DNA of 64,000 nucleotides from Pseudonocardia sp. HH130630-07 (GCF_001698125.1 NZ_CP013854.1:434001-498000), one strand, 5' to 3'. Shown: positions 39,719-49,207, counted from the stretch's first letter. Notes: generated from the sequence alone by a model not told the origin. Program-made: numbers and translations.

Positions 39719-41119
39719 TCATCGGCGACCGTCGCCGGAGGGCTCCCGGGAGAAGAGGTCGCCGTCGAGGTAGGTCCGCCAGTCCGCAGCGGTGAGGCCG
39801 TGGCCGCCGGACCGCAGGTGGTAGCTCATCGCCGGGCCGCGGAAGCCGGTGTCGGTCGCCGGCTTCCAGTCCGGCGACGGCAGACCGGTGTCCCCGAGGC
39901 CGTAGAGGTCGTAGACCCGCGACGCGGCCACGTAGGACAGGAACTCGCCCTCGGGATCGGCGTTCGCGTCGTCGGTGGCGCTGGCGACGACGATCCGCCG
40001 GGGCGCGACGAGGGCCAGCAGTTCGTGCTGGTCGACCGGCAGCGCGTCCTCGTCGCCGTCGAAGGCCCGGTAGGTCTGCGGGAACCAGTGCGGGAACGAG
40101 TCGTTGATCCGTTCGACCGTCTCCGCGCCGACACCGCCGTCACCGCGCCGGGCGGGCTTGGCCCCGGTCGAGCCCGAGTTGTTCGAGATCACCGCGGCGA
40201 ACCGGGTGTCCTGCGCACCGGCCCACAGCGAGGCCTTGCCGCCGCGCGAGTGCCCGATCACCGCGACCCTGGCCGGGTCGATGTCCGGATCGGTCTCCAG
40301 GTAGTCCATCGCCCGGCTCGCGCCCCACGCCCACGCGCTGATGGCCCGCCCGGCGTCGTCGGGCAGGTCCTCCCCCTCGGGATGGAACAGGTCGATGATC
40401 GGGCTGCGGTACCCGTCGCTCTCGTCCGGCGCGATCTGCTCGGCGTCGATCTGGGCGAACGCGTAGCCGGCCTCGGTGATCGTCGGGATGGGGGCGTAGT
40501 CCGACGACGCGCTCGGCGAGTCCCCGACCGAGCCGCGATGGTCGATCATGAGGAAGGTCCCGAGCGGTGGCCGGTCGGCCTTCGGCAGGAACAGCCGCAG
40601 GTCGAAGCTGCCCGTCCCCTCGGGCCCGGTGACCGAGATGGTGACGTTCCGGCGCACGATGCCGTCCACCTCGGCCTCGGTGACGTCGAAGGTCTGCTCG
40701 GTCGGCAGCGGCAGGCTCTGGCCGTAGACGTTCTCGCGGAACTCGGAGAGCAGTTCCTCCCGGCGCTGCCCCTCCCAGGACGCCACACTGTCCGCCGATC
40801 CGCCGGTGTTCAGCTGCAGCGGATTCGGGTACCGCATCCCGTCGATCGTCACCGTCGCCTCGAGCCCGCCGTTCACCGAGACGCCCCCGGAGATATCTCC
40901 GGCCTTTACCGTGACCTGATCGGGCGAATTCTGCGAATCATCGTCCGCGCCGTCGCCGTCCGGAACTCCAGGCGCTGGAGCAGCGACGATGGCGGATCCG
41001 GCCACTCGTTCGACCGCCCCGGAATGCACGGCGCCGACGTTGCCGGCAGCGCCGAACGCCAGGAGTGCCAGCACCGAGGCGGCACTTCCTGCGACATATC
41101 GCACCCGTTGTGTACGCAT
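39719..41119 (-). CDS. Secreted CE15-like (glucuronoyl/acetylxylan-type) esterase
   Basis: The protein has 466 residues. A signal peptide covers about 1-28 (basic start, then SVLALLAFGAAGNVGA). The mature protein resembles CE15 carbohydrate esterases: the nucleophile elbow GHSRGGKASLWAG gives S291 (CE15 has GxSRxGK), followed by the NNSGSTGAKP loop, the SFPHWFPQ segment that lines the substrate pocket, APRRIVVASATDD, and H440 in SGGHGLTAAD. Such enzymes split ester bonds between lignin alcohols and glucuronoyl groups of xylan; some bacterial members act on other sugar esters. It is convergent with the S9 pseudogene. Confidence 0.85.
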   Translation of the reverse strand: MRTQRVRYVAGSAASVLALLAFGAAGNVGAVHSGAVERVAGSAIVAAPAPGVPDGDGADDDSQNSPDQVTVKAGDISGGVSVNGGLEATVTIDGMRYPNPLQLNTGGSADSVASWEGQRREELLSEFRENVYGQSLPLPTEQTFDVTEAEVDGIVRRNVTISVTGPEGTGSFDLRLFLPKADRPPLGTFLMIDHRGSVGDSPSASSDYAPIPTITEAGYAFAQIDAEQIAPDESDGYRSPIIDLFHPEGEDLPDDAGRAISAWAWGASRAMDYLETDPDIDPARVAVIGHSRGGKASLWAGAQDTRFAAVISNNSGSTGAKPARRGDGGVGAETVERINDSFPHWFPQTYRAFDGDEDALPVDQHELLALVAPRRIVVASATDDANADPEGEFLSYVAASRVYDLYGLGDTGLPSPDWKPATDTGFRGPAMSYHLRSGGHGLTAADWRTYLDGDLFSREPSGDGRR

Positions 41120-41304
41120 TGTTGCGGGAGCGTACCCAGCGATCGATCGTCGGCAATCTTTCGAGAGCCGCTACCGATCGAACGAGTGACCGCACCGCGC
41201 CGATCAGAGACGGAACGTGTCCGGATGACTACGTGCAGTGGACGGACACGCGTCGGGCGGACCGGACCGGGAACCGCGGACCCCGCCGGCGACGTTGTCC
41301 TGGC

Positions 41305-41502
41305 ATGTACGAGTACAAGGTGGTCGAGCTCCGCGAGGGTCTGATCGGTGGGAAGATGTCCGGCGACAAGCTGGAACGGATCCTGAACGACCACGCGGGC
41401 AAGGGCTGGCAGCTGAAGGCGATCACCTCGAGCGAGGTGAAGGGCCGGATCGGCCCGGGCGGGGTGGACGGCATCCTGGTCACCTTCGAACGCCAGCGCT
41501 GA
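41305..41502 (+). CDS. DUF4177 protein, 65 aa
   Basis: This short protein covers the whole DUF4177 pattern: MYEYKVVELREG strand, then a helix DKLERILNDHAGKGWQL, KAITSS strand and a closing GILVTFERQ strand. The family has no known biochemical function; members are small cytosolic proteins. It has only a modest ribosome site, and the ATG at 41305 is the family-consistent start. Confidence 0.82.
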   Translation: MYEYKVVELREGLIGGKMSGDKLERILNDHAGKGWQLKAITSSEVKGRIGPGGVDGILVTFERQR

Positions 41503-41550
41503 CGACGGCAGCGCCGACGGCGGCCCGGTGGTCCGGGCCGCCGTGACCGG

Positions 41551-42087
41551 TCACCGGGCCCAGACGCTCATGGCCAGGGCCACCCCTGCCACGCCCAGCA
41601 GGATCACGACGATCTTCTCGCCGGTGCCCCCGGTCCGGAACCGCAGTACGTCGGGCCAGCGGACCCGGGCCAGCGGCCAGAACGCGAACCGGTTCCCGCG
41701 CGAGGTCAGCTCGTCACCGATGGCGCCGGCCCCGCATCCGGCGCCCGCCGCGACGCCCGTCCAGTCGGCGGTGCTGCCGGGCAGCAGGAACCCGGTCCCC
41801 CACCACGCCAGCAGCCCGACGGCGGCGGCGAAGACCGGCGAGTGCGACAGGCCCCGGTGCGACACCCCGGTCAGCGACCGGGACAGCCACCGGATCACCC
41901 GGCACAGCACCCAGGTCACCGGACCGAGCGCACGGGACGCCGTGCTGGACGGGTGGTCGAGGTCCGGGGCGAACGCGGCGAGCGCACACACCCCGACCAC
42001 CACCGGTACCAGCACGGGCGGGGGCGGCACGACCACGCACACGGCGAGTCCGAGCACCGCGCCGGAGAGCGCGTGCGTCCGGCCCAT
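41551..42087 (-). CDS. Metal-dependent hydrolase-like membrane protein (DUF457/YdjM)
   Basis: The protein has 178 residues. MGRTHALSGAVLGL, then FAPDLDHPSST, SHRGLSHSP and IGDELTSRGN supply the conserved His/Asp residues of the YdjM/DUF457 family at the ends of five membrane helices. In this family these residues are proposed to hold a metal at the membrane face; members include LexA-regulated inner-membrane proteins. A GTG three bases upstream (42090) is possible. The C-terminal helix (KIVVILLGVAGVALAMSVWA) is clear. Confidence 0.85.
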   Translation of the reverse strand: MGRTHALSGAVLGLAVCVVVPPPPVLVPVVVGVCALAAFAPDLDHPSSTASRALGPVTWVLCRVIRWLSRSLTGVSHRGLSHSPVFAAAVGLLAWWGTGFLLPGSTADWTGVAAGAGCGAGAIGDELTSRGNRFAFWPLARVRWPDVLRFRTGGTGEKIVVILLGVAGVALAMSVWAR

Positions 42088-42221
42088 CACCCGTTCATCA
42101 CGGCGGGGAAGCTCCTCGGGGCAGCGGACGACGATCAGCAGGAGCTTACGTTCCGGTCACCGACGGTCACAGCGATGACACGCGGACATCCGGGAGCGGG
42201 TCGCCCGCCGGAGCGATCGCG

Positions 42222-42792
42222 TCACCGTGTCCCCCGTCGGCCCCCTCGACACGTGGCTGCGCCGTCGTCGGCCGGCGGATCCGGTTCGAGAACCGCCCGG
42301 GCGCCGATGCGCCCGTCGACACCGCGGACCAGCAGGACGGCGGAGCACCGACGTCCCGGCTCCCGGATCGGCCCGATCACGATCCGGCCCCCCCGGCCCG
42401 AGCTGGGCCAGACAGGCCGGACGGAGCACCGGGTCGGCCGGGCCGAGCAGGATCGCGCCGTAGGGACCGTGCACGGCAGTGGCGCCACCCACGTCACCGG
42501 CGATCACCGCGGGGAACCAGCCCGACCCGTTCAGCACGTGTTCGGTGCGACCGGTGTACTCCGGGCTCGAATCGACGGCGACGACGTTCCGGTCGTCGAA
42601 GCCGACGCACAACGCCGCGAGCGTGCAGGGATCCGCCCCGACCGCCAGCACCCGAACCGGCCGATCGCCCGGATTGAGCAGGCCCAGCACCCACGCGAGG
42701 CCGGAGCCCCGCACCGACGCCACGTCCGGGGGGCCCGGAGCGTGAGCACTCACAGCGCACCCCGGCCCACCGACGAGGGCTGATGGACCCAT
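42222..42792 (-). pseudogene. PCMT-like methyltransferase remnant, frameshifted
   Basis: From the ATG at 42792 the frame reads RVLAVGADPCTLAALCVGF, VVAVDSSPEYTGRTEHVL, a GDVGG strand and YGAILLGPADPVLRPACLAQL, in the order and spacing of a protein-L-isoaspartate-type SAM methyltransferase (motif I G-x-G is degraded to GADPC). At the GGGGGGG run (42387-42393) the match goes on one frame over as GGRIVIGPIREPG. One G fewer would join the two. The N-terminal substrate domain is not recognisable. I take it as a decayed gene; a sequencing error at the run is possible but would not repair motif I. Confidence 0.45.
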
Positions 42793-43185
42793 ACCCGGTT
42801 CCCTGCGATCCGACGACGCAGCCGGGCGCGCAGGGACGGGTGGGCAGCACGTGGTCTGACCCACCAGACGAGGCCCGGGCTGACACCGTCCCGGTGCGAC
42901 GTCGGCCGACGGATACAACAGGGCATGCTCATGTGAGGTCTCCTCGAGTCCATTCGCGATGACGAGATCCCTCAGCGTGCCGGGAGAACCCCTCCCTCCC
43001 ATACGTGTCGGGACGGGAACTTCTCCCCGGAGCAGCCACCCCGCGCCGCCTGCGAATCTGCCGGAACCACGGCGTAGAAGATCCGGCGAACACGGCGAGA
43101 TTCCACATCGGCGCACCGCCACACGGCGCTACCTTCTACCCGACACCCGGCACCCGGAACGTGCCGCGCGTAATGGGGGATGACC
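42793..43185. other. Intergenic stretch without recognised gene
   Basis: These 393 bp may include the eroded 5' part of the methyltransferase-like gene on the minus strand and the promoter of the split regulator gene on the plus strand. A GGGGG site at 43174-43178 serves the ATG at 43186. No family match is seen. Confidence 0.5.
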
Positions 43186-43348
43186 ATGTCGAGGCGATCA
43201 GCATCGTCCAGCAAAGCCGACCGCGACCGTCTGCGGGACCGGATGACCGATCTCGGCTGCTCGATGCCCCAGATCGCGGCCGAGATGTCTCGCACGTTCA
43301 ACCTTCGACCACGCGCCGCGTGGCGACACGCTCTCGGCTGGGCGCAGT

Positions 43349-44335
43349 GAGCCTTTCCCAGTAGGTGCTGGTTGATCATGTGGTTCGGTCGTGCTCGACG
43401 TGGAGGAGAACGAGCGCGGCGGCGGTGATCGCGCCGATCCGCCAGGGGCAGAAGCTGACCCGACGCAGCGCCTTGAAGGTGGTCTTGAGCAGGGAGTTCC
43501 CGCGTTCGGCCACAGCCCTGACGGCGGAGTGCAGCGTGTTGACGGTGCGCTTGTCCACCGACAGCCCACCGCCGGTGGGGGTCTTGAACGGGCAGGTCAG
43601 GCGGGTGTTCTCACCGTCGTAGCCGAGGTCGGCGAGCACGACGTGGGTGTCGTCGGTCCAGTCCTCGATCGCGTCGAGCAGGCCGGGGTGGCCGCGGGCG
43701 CAGGTGGTGTCGTGCTCGCGGCCCGGGCGCACCGGGGATGTCCACAACGGCCACCCGTCAGGCGCGGTGAGGACCTGAACGTTCCCGCCGTGGACGTGGT
43801 GCTTGCCCGACCACCACAGATCCACTCCCGGGGTCGGTCCGGGAGTGCGGGAGCGGTCAGTGTGGATCACGGTGCCGTCGAGGTGAACGTGGGTGTGCCC
43901 GGCGGTGCGGGCCGCGAGCAGCGCGCCGGGCAGTCCAGGCGCGGCGGCGGCCAGAACGTCGATGCCTTCGTGCAGGTAGCGGTAGGTACTCGACAGGCTC
44001 AGCTGGTTGTCGGCGGCGAGCTGGGCGACCCGGGTCGCGTCGAGGAACCAGCGCAGCACCAGCACCGCGTGGCGGTCACAGTCCAGCGCCCGACGCCCGC
44101 TGCGAGTCCCGCGCCGGAGGCGTTCCTCGGCCAACAGCCGCGACAACATGGACGCGGTGGGCTCCCCGATCGGGAGCACGGCGGTGTAGGTGACAGGATC
44201 GGGCACGCGGGACCTCGGTGGTGAGTCGATCTTTGAGCGGACCGACCTCTTCTACCGGGGTCCCGCACCCTCGTTGAGCACCTCCACGCCCCCGGCGTGT
44301 CGCCGCCAGCCGCTCCCCACTACTGGGAAAGGCTC
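43349..44335 (-). mobile_element. IS5-family (ISL2-type) insertion sequence, 987 bp
   Basis: Ends are GAGCCTTTCCCAGTAG (43349-43364) and its exact complement (44320-44335), flanked by AGT on both sides (43346-43348 and 44336-44338). An ANT 3-bp target duplication is typical of the ISL2 group of IS5. One intact transposase gene is present, so the copy may be active and recent. Confidence 0.9.
43376..44206 (-). CDS. IS5-family transposase (DDE_Tnp_4 type)
   Basis: The protein has 276 residues in a single intact frame. An N-terminal helix-turn-helix (VLVLRWFLDATRVAQLAADN, LSLSSTYRYLHEGI) is followed by the catalytic triad: D in HVHLDGTVIHTD, D in VVLADLGYDGENT and E in VRAVAERGNSLLK, then a C-terminal ALVLLHVEHDRTT. 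The head-to-triad spacing is that of HTH_Tnp_4 plus DDE_Tnp_4 proteins. It should cut and paste the element defined by the 16-bp terminal repeats at 43349 and 44320. Confidence 0.92.
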   Translation of the reverse strand: MPDPVTYTAVLPIGEPTASMLSRLLAEERLRRGTRSGRRALDCDRHAVLVLRWFLDATRVAQLAADNQLSLSSTYRYLHEGIDVLAAAAPGLPGALLAARTAGHTHVHLDGTVIHTDRSRTPGPTPGVDLWWSGKHHVHGGNVQVLTAPDGWPLWTSPVRPGREHDTTCARGHPGLLDAIEDWTDDTHVVLADLGYDGENTRLTCPFKTPTGGGLSVDKRTVNTLHSAVRAVAERGNSLLKTTFKALRRVSFCPWRIGAITAAALVLLHVEHDRTT

Positions 44336-45769
44336 AGTGGAAAGTGGCACAGCGCTACAACACCGTCGTACCGGACGCCCGACTCGCCGACAACCGGGTC
44401 AGCGAATACGAGAGCTGGCCCTTCGGTGGCACCCGGCCGAGCCTGCGTTACCTCGCCGGGCTCGCCGCAACCTACGGGCACGGCTGCACCCCGGTGCAGC
44501 TCGTCGACGTCGACGACCTCGAACAGCTCGACCAGACCGAGCGAGGGCTCCTCACCGTGTCACGGGTACAGGGTGGTCCGCTCGATCGAGTGGCCGGCGG
44601 TGTCATTCCTCCACCGGGGCGCCCCGAGCCCGGCCATTACCGGCACGAGGACGCCGCGGGCCATGCGATGCACATCGGAGCGGGCCGGATCCGGCGCCGC
44701 ATCGTAAGCTCTGACGCGCGTGGTCTACCGATCCGTGAGGAGATCGTCGTGGCAGCTGAGGAGTCCGCGCAGTTCCGGCGATGGAGTGCCGCCACCAATG
44801 TCGACGACGACGTCATCGAACAGATGGAGGCCGACGTCGCCGACGTCGCGCAGCGCTACCTGGTCGATCCGCCCGTCGCGGTATTCGCTCGACTTCTGAG
44901 CACCCGTGATGACGTTTTCGCTCTCATCGCCGGTCGCCAGAGCCCACGTCACGGGATGGATCTGTACAAAATCGGTGGGCAGTTGTGCGCACTGCTGGCA
45001 CACGCCTCCGCGGACCTCGGGCATCCGCATGCGGCCAACTCGCATGCACGCACGGCGCTGCACTGCGCAGACAATGCCGGATACGCTCCGCTGCGGGTCT
45101 ACACGCGCTGGGTGCAGAGCAATATCGCCTACTGGGCCGGGCGCTACGACGACGCTGCGCAGCTCGTCGACACCGCGATGGACGACGCGACCGACGGCAC
45201 CGCGGTTCTCAGGCTGACGAGCCAACGTGCGCGGATCCGGGCCGCACAGGGAGATACCCCTCGGGTGGCGGCGGCGCTGGACCTGGCCTCGGCCGCATCG
45301 ACCGAACCGGGAGCCGGCGAACCGGGCGTCCTCGCGTTCGCCACCGGCAAAGCCGCCTACTACGCCTCCGAAGCACACCGCGAACTCGGTGGGACCGCCT
45401 ACCTGGACGCCGCGGTGAGCTGGGCTCGCACCGCAGTCGACGAGTTCTTCGCCGGGCCGGTCCTCCATCCGCAGCTCATCGCAGCCGCCCGGATCGACCT
45501 GGCCCGTGCCCACCTCGCTCGTGGCGAGATCGACGCCGTGGCCGAGCACATCGAACCGGTCATCCGCACCGGCTCCGATCAGCGGACCGTGCCGGTGACC
45601 AGGAGGATGTCCTCGCTCGGAACCGTCCTGGACGCCTACTCCGCCATCGCCCCCGGCAGGATCGCCGGACTGCGCGACAGCATCGCCGACTTCTGCTCCG
45701 ACCCGGCAATCGGACCGGCCGTCCCGGACCGGGGCGCAGCCGGCTGACATCCATCTCAGGAGGTCCGAC

Positions 45770-46240
45770 GTGGGAATCCAGGTAGCGGTCTGCGGGCCCC
45801 GGCACTGCACGGAGACCGACCGGACCGACGCGTACGAGGTCGGGCGGCTGCTCGCCCTCGCCGGGGTGACCGTCGTCTGCGGTGGCGGGATCGGGGTCAT
45901 GGCCGCCGTCGCATCCGGGGTCCGTGCCGAGAACGGGGTCGTCATCGGAGTCCGTCCCGGCGATACGGCCGACGACGCGAGCCCGGACCTCTCCGCGGTG
46001 ATCGTCACCAACCTCGGGGAGGCGCGCAACGCCGTCATCGTCTGGTCCGCCGACGCCGTCATCTCCGTCGGCGGTTCCTGGGGCACGCTCTCCGAGATCG
46101 CCCTGGCCAAGCGGCGCGGCGACGTCCCCGTGATCAGCCTCGGGGGCTGGTCGGTCCTGGACCGTGACGGCCGCCCCGTTCCTGACGGCCCGACGGTCGC
46201 GGACACGGCACGGGACGCCGTCCGTCTCGCCCTGGGGTGA
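45770..46240 (+). CDS. SLOG/TIGR00725-family Rossmann protein
   Basis: The protein has 156 residues with an AGGAGG site before the GTG. VAVCGPRHC, then GVTVVCGGGIGVMAAVASGV, VVIGVRPGD, ARNAVIVWSADAVISVGGSWGTLSE (in parts) and a VPVISLGGW strand form the LOG-like Rossmann fold. The PGGxGTxxE motif of true cytokinin-activating LOG enzymes is replaced by GGSWGTLSE, so nucleotide or nucleotide-derivative binding is likely but phosphoribohydrolase activity is unsure. It lies 22 bp after the split regulator gene, with which it was probably co-transcribed. Confidence 0.83.
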   Translation: MGIQVAVCGPRHCTETDRTDAYEVGRLLALAGVTVVCGGGIGVMAAVASGVRAENGVVIGVRPGDTADDASPDLSAVIVTNLGEARNAVIVWSADAVISVGGSWGTLSEIALAKRRGDVPVISLGGWSVLDRDGRPVPDGPTVADTARDAVRLALG

Positions 46241-46294
46241 CCGCACACCGCCGGAGTGGTTGACCGCACCCGGTCGACGCACGAGGCTTCTCCC

Positions 46295-47626
46295 GTGGCC
46301 GGCGACTGGCGGAACTGGGCGGGCAACCAACGCGCCCGGCCGGTCCACACCGTGCACGCCCGTACCGCCGACGAGGTCGCGGCCACCGTGCGCGCCGCGG
46401 CCGGCTCGGGCACCCGCGTCCGGGCGCTCGGCAGCGGGCACTCGTTCACCGGTGTGGGGCTCCCGGACGGCGTCGCGCTCCGGCCGCCGTCGGCCCCGGC
46501 CCGGATCCGGCTGGACGGGTCGCTCGTCCACGTCCCCGCGGGCGTCCGGCTGCACGAGCTGAACCGGTGGCTGTGGGCGCACGGGCGGGCCCTGCCCAAC
46601 CTCGGCGACATCGAGCAGCAGACCGTCGCCGGTGCCGTCTCCACCGGTACGCACGGCACCGGGGCGGGGTACCAGGGCATCGCCGCCGGGATCGACGGCC
46701 TGGAGATCGTCCTCGCCGACGCGACGGTGCACCGGCTGACCGGGCGGGACGCGGGCGGCCGGCTCGCCGGGCTGTTCGACGCGGCCCGGACCGGGCTCGG
46801 CGCACTGGGCGTGCTGACCGAGCTGACCCTGCGGACGGTGCCCGCCTTCGCCCTGCACGCGGTGGAGACGGTCCGGCCGGTGCAGGAGGTGCTCGACGGC
46901 ATGGACCAGCTCGCCGCCCGGCACGACCACGTCGAGTTCTACTGGTTCCCGCACACCGATCTCGCCGTGCTCAAGACGAACGACCGCACCGACCCGGCGG
47001 ACCGGTCCGGGCCGCGGCGGGGTCGCGCGGCCGCGTGGGTGGCCGACGAGCTGCTGGGCAACGCCGGCTTCGGCCTCGCCTGCCGGGCCGGCGAGCTGCT
47101 GCCGGGCGCGGTCCCGCGGCTCAACGCGTTCCTGGCCCGGCGGATGCCGGCCACGGAGTACGCCGACCGCTCGCACGCCGTGTTCTGCAGCCCGCGCCGG
47201 GTCCGGTTCGTCGAGATGGAGTACGCCGTCCCGCGGGAGGCACTGCCCGAGGCGTTCGCCGGTCTGCGGGCGGCCGCGGCCCGGCACGCGGGCGGGGTCA
47301 CGTTCCCGGTCGAGATCCGGGTGCTCGGCCGCGACGACGTCCCGCTGTCCACAGCCCACGGCCGCGACACCGCCTACCTCGCCGTACACGTCCGCGCCGG
47401 ACGCCCGTACGCCTCCTACTTCGGGGCCGTCGAGCCGGTGCTCGCCGCGCTGGACGGCCGCCCGCACTGGGGCAAGCTGCACACCCTGACCGCCGCACGG
47501 CTCCGGCCCCGCTACCCGCGGTTCACGGAGTTCGTGGCACTGCGCGACCGGCTCGACCCGGAGGGCCGGTTCCGTAACCCCTATCTGGACCGGGTACTGG
47601 GAGTTCCGTGCACGTCGCAGACCTGA
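46295..47626 (+). CDS. FAD-linked sugar-lactone oxidase (D-arabinono-1,4-lactone oxidase type)
   Basis: The protein has 443 residues. The start GTG 46295 is 6 nt past GAGGCT, which lies 17 bp from TTGACC (46260-46265), a good leaderless promoter; an in-frame GTG at 46256 precedes the -35 box and is unlikely. The FAD-binding PCMH domain has WAGNQRARP, VRALGSGHSFTGVGL and NLGDIEQQTVAGAVSTGTHGTG (in parts). The C-terminal ALO domain has HVEFYWFPHTD, VFCSPRRVRFVEMEYAVP (in part) and HWGKLH with RFTEFVALRDRLDPEGRF. Such enzymes oxidise aldonolactones or alditols with oxygen. Its 3' end overlaps the next gene by 19 bp. Confidence 0.88.
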   Translation: MAGDWRNWAGNQRARPVHTVHARTADEVAATVRAAAGSGTRVRALGSGHSFTGVGLPDGVALRPPSAPARIRLDGSLVHVPAGVRLHELNRWLWAHGRALPNLGDIEQQTVAGAVSTGTHGTGAGYQGIAAGIDGLEIVLADATVHRLTGRDAGGRLAGLFDAARTGLGALGVLTELTLRTVPAFALHAVETVRPVQEVLDGMDQLAARHDHVEFYWFPHTDLAVLKTNDRTDPADRSGPRRGRAAAWVADELLGNAGFGLACRAGELLPGAVPRLNAFLARRMPATEYADRSHAVFCSPRRVRFVEMEYAVPREALPEAFAGLRAAAARHAGGVTFPVEIRVLGRDDVPLSTAHGRDTAYLAVHVRAGRPYASYFGAVEPVLAALDGRPHWGKLHTLTAARLRPRYPRFTEFVALRDRLDPEGRFRNPYLDRVLGVPCTSQT

Positions 47627-48618
47627 CCACCCCCGCCCTGCTCGTCGACGCCGCCGCGCTCGAGGCGAACCTCGCCGACATGGCGGCCCTGTTGCCCGGC
47701 CCGCGGCTGCGCCCGCACGTCAAGGCGCACAAGACCACCGAGCTGGCCCGGCGCCAGCTCGCGCACGGCCACCGCGGCTTCACCTGCGCGACGGTGCGGG
47801 AGGTCGAGGGCATGGCCGCCGCCGGACTCGGCGAGGACCTGCTGCTCGCCAACGAGGTGCTCGACGCCCGCCGGCTCGGCGCCGTCGTCGACGGCGGGAG
47901 CCGGGTGACGGTGGCGATCGACTCCGAGGAGACGCTGCGCGCCGCGGCCGACGGCGGTGTGCGGGAGGTGCTCGTCGACGTCAACGTCGGGCTCCCGCGG
48001 TGCGGCGTCGCCCCGGAACGGGCCGGTGCGCTGGCCGACGCGGCCCGGGCCGCCGGGCTCACGGTGCGCGGCGTCATGGGTTACGAGGGGCACCTGCAGA
48101 TGCTCGGCGACGCGGCCGAGCGGGCCCGGCTCACCACCGAGTGCACCGACCGGCTGCGGGCCGCGCACGCTGACGTAGGTGGCGAGATCGTCTCCGGCGG
48201 CGGAACCGGCACGCACGCGATGAACGCCGCGTGCACCGAGATCCAGGCCGGCTCGTACGCCCTGATGGACACCGCGTACACCGCGGCCGGACTGCCGTTC
48301 CGCCAGGCGCTGACCGTGCTCTCCACCGTGGTGTCGACGACCGCGCCGGCCGGGGAGATGCCCGGCTGGGCGGTGGCCGACGCCGGGCTGAAGGCGTTCG
48401 GCATGGACCACGGCAACCCCACCGTCCCCGGCGGGTCCGTGTGGTTCTGCTCCGACGAGCACCTGGCGTTCGCACTCGACGCGCCGCCCCGGCCCGGCGA
48501 CCGGATCCGGGTGCTCCCCGCGCACGTCGACCCGACCGTCACGCTGCACGAGCGGATGCACCTCGTCGACGGCGACGAGGTCGTCGACACCTGGCCGGTC
48601 GACCTGCGCGGCTGGTGA
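47608..48618 (+). CDS. PLP enzyme, alanine-racemase fold (D-threonine aldolase/D-serine deaminase-like)
   Basis: The protein has 336 residues from the GTG at 47608, overlapping the lactone-oxidase gene and so translationally coupled. The N-terminal barrel carries TPALLVD, RPHVKAHKT with the probable PLP lysine K39, VNVGLPRCGV, VRGVMGYEGHLQ and SGGGTGTHAM, the phosphate-binding loop. The C-terminal DSD1 domain has HVDPTVTLHERMHLV and DTWPVDLRGW with the metal-binding His residues. The family splits D-threo-3-hydroxy amino acids or deaminates D-serine with a divalent metal. Pairing with a sugar-lactone oxidase is unexplained. Confidence 0.87.
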   Translation: MHVADLTTPALLVDAAALEANLADMAALLPGPRLRPHVKAHKTTELARRQLAHGHRGFTCATVREVEGMAAAGLGEDLLLANEVLDARRLGAVVDGGSRVTVAIDSEETLRAAADGGVREVLVDVNVGLPRCGVAPERAGALADAARAAGLTVRGVMGYEGHLQMLGDAAERARLTTECTDRLRAAHADVGGEIVSGGGTGTHAMNAACTEIQAGSYALMDTAYTAAGLPFRQALTVLSTVVSTTAPAGEMPGWAVADAGLKAFGMDHGNPTVPGGSVWFCSDEHLAFALDAPPRPGDRIRVLPAHVDPTVTLHERMHLVDGDEVVDTWPVDLRGW

Positions 48619-48625
48619 CCCCGGC

Positions 48626-49060
48626 TCAGGTCCAGCGCTGCGCGAGCGCCGCCAGGCCGGTGCCGAAGACCCCGTTCGCGAACCGGTCGACCAGGTCGCC
48701 CTCGTCGGCGGCGTCCGCGTCGAACTCGACCCACCACTCGGCGAAGGTGTGCCCGATCGCCGTGACCGGCGCGAGCCGGACGGTCGAGACGTAGCGGCGG
48801 ACCGGGAACGGCGACTCGACGATCTCGTAGGTCAGCGCGTGACCGCGCTCGTCGAGCGCCAGCAGGTCCTCGACGACGACCCCGCCGTCGCCCAGCGTCA
48901 GCCGCCGCCGCGCGCCGATCTCGGTCCCGGAGGCCCCGCGGGTCAGCTCGCAGGTCCGGATCGCCGGGTGCCAGCGGTGGATACCGCCGAAGTCGGTGAT
49001 GTACGGCCAGACCTCGGCCAGCGGGGCCGGGACGACGGCGCTGGAGTAGGGACGGGGCAC
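48626..49060 (-). CDS. SRPBCC-family protein (polyketide cyclase/START-like)
   Basis: The protein has 144 residues with an AAGGAGGAT site before the GTG at 49060. SSAVVPAPLAEVWPYITDFG, then HRWHPAIRTCEL, RRLTLGDGGVVVEDLLALDE (in part), ALTYEIVESPFPVRRYVSTV (in part) and a long C-terminal helix (LVDRFANGVFGTGLAAL) give the helix-grip fold of the Polyketide_cyc2 group. It should bind a small hydrophobic ligand. The stop is 8 bp from the convergent PLP enzyme gene. Confidence 0.87.
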   Translation of the reverse strand: MPRPYSSAVVPAPLAEVWPYITDFGGIHRWHPAIRTCELTRGASGTEIGARRRLTLGDGGVVVEDLLALDERGHALTYEIVESPFPVRRYVSTVRLAPVTAIGHTFAEWWVEFDADAADEGDLVDRFANGVFGTGLAALAQRWT

Positions 49061-49207
49061 GGATCCTCCTTGGACGGTGGTGAGGGAGTTCTACCGCCGG
49101 CACCACCTCCGGGGCGAGGGCCGCGACCGGAACGACGCAGGGCACTATGAACTCGCCCCTGCCCGGTCGGGCTCGTGACGCGCGGCCCGTGACCTCGTTG
49201 GAGAGAC

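Larger units (their letters stand above)
43186..45747 (+). pseudogene. Regulator with HTH head and TPR-like body, split by an IS
   Basis: The first 54 codons (43186-43347) read DRMTDLGCSMPQIAAEMSRT and RPRAAWRHALGWAQ. The insertion at 43349 then closes the frame with TGA. Past the IS, 44339 onward reads WKVAQRYNTVVPDARLADNR and VSEYESWPFGG. Joining 43348 to 44339 gives ALGWAQWKVAQRYN in one frame and a 523-residue protein. It has an unusual helix-turn-helix head, an acidic middle and an alanine-rich TPR-like C-terminal half, a family common in actinomycetes. The distal part could still be made from GTG 44344. The gene has lost its DNA-binding head. Confidence 0.8.

Noticed and set aside
41239..41289. 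Promoter-like G-rich stretch before the DUF4177 gene as a riboswitch
   Set aside because: No conserved riboswitch helix or terminator/antiterminator pair was visible.
42222..42792. Methyltransferase of an FxLD-type lanthipeptide system
   Set aside because: The PCMT-like motifs suggested it, but no FxLD precursor peptide or lanthionine synthetase could be found nearby.
42750..42953. 67-codon frame upstream of the methyltransferase remnant
   Set aside because: It may be part of the eroded N-terminus, but it has no motif and no ribosome site, so it is not reported as a gene.
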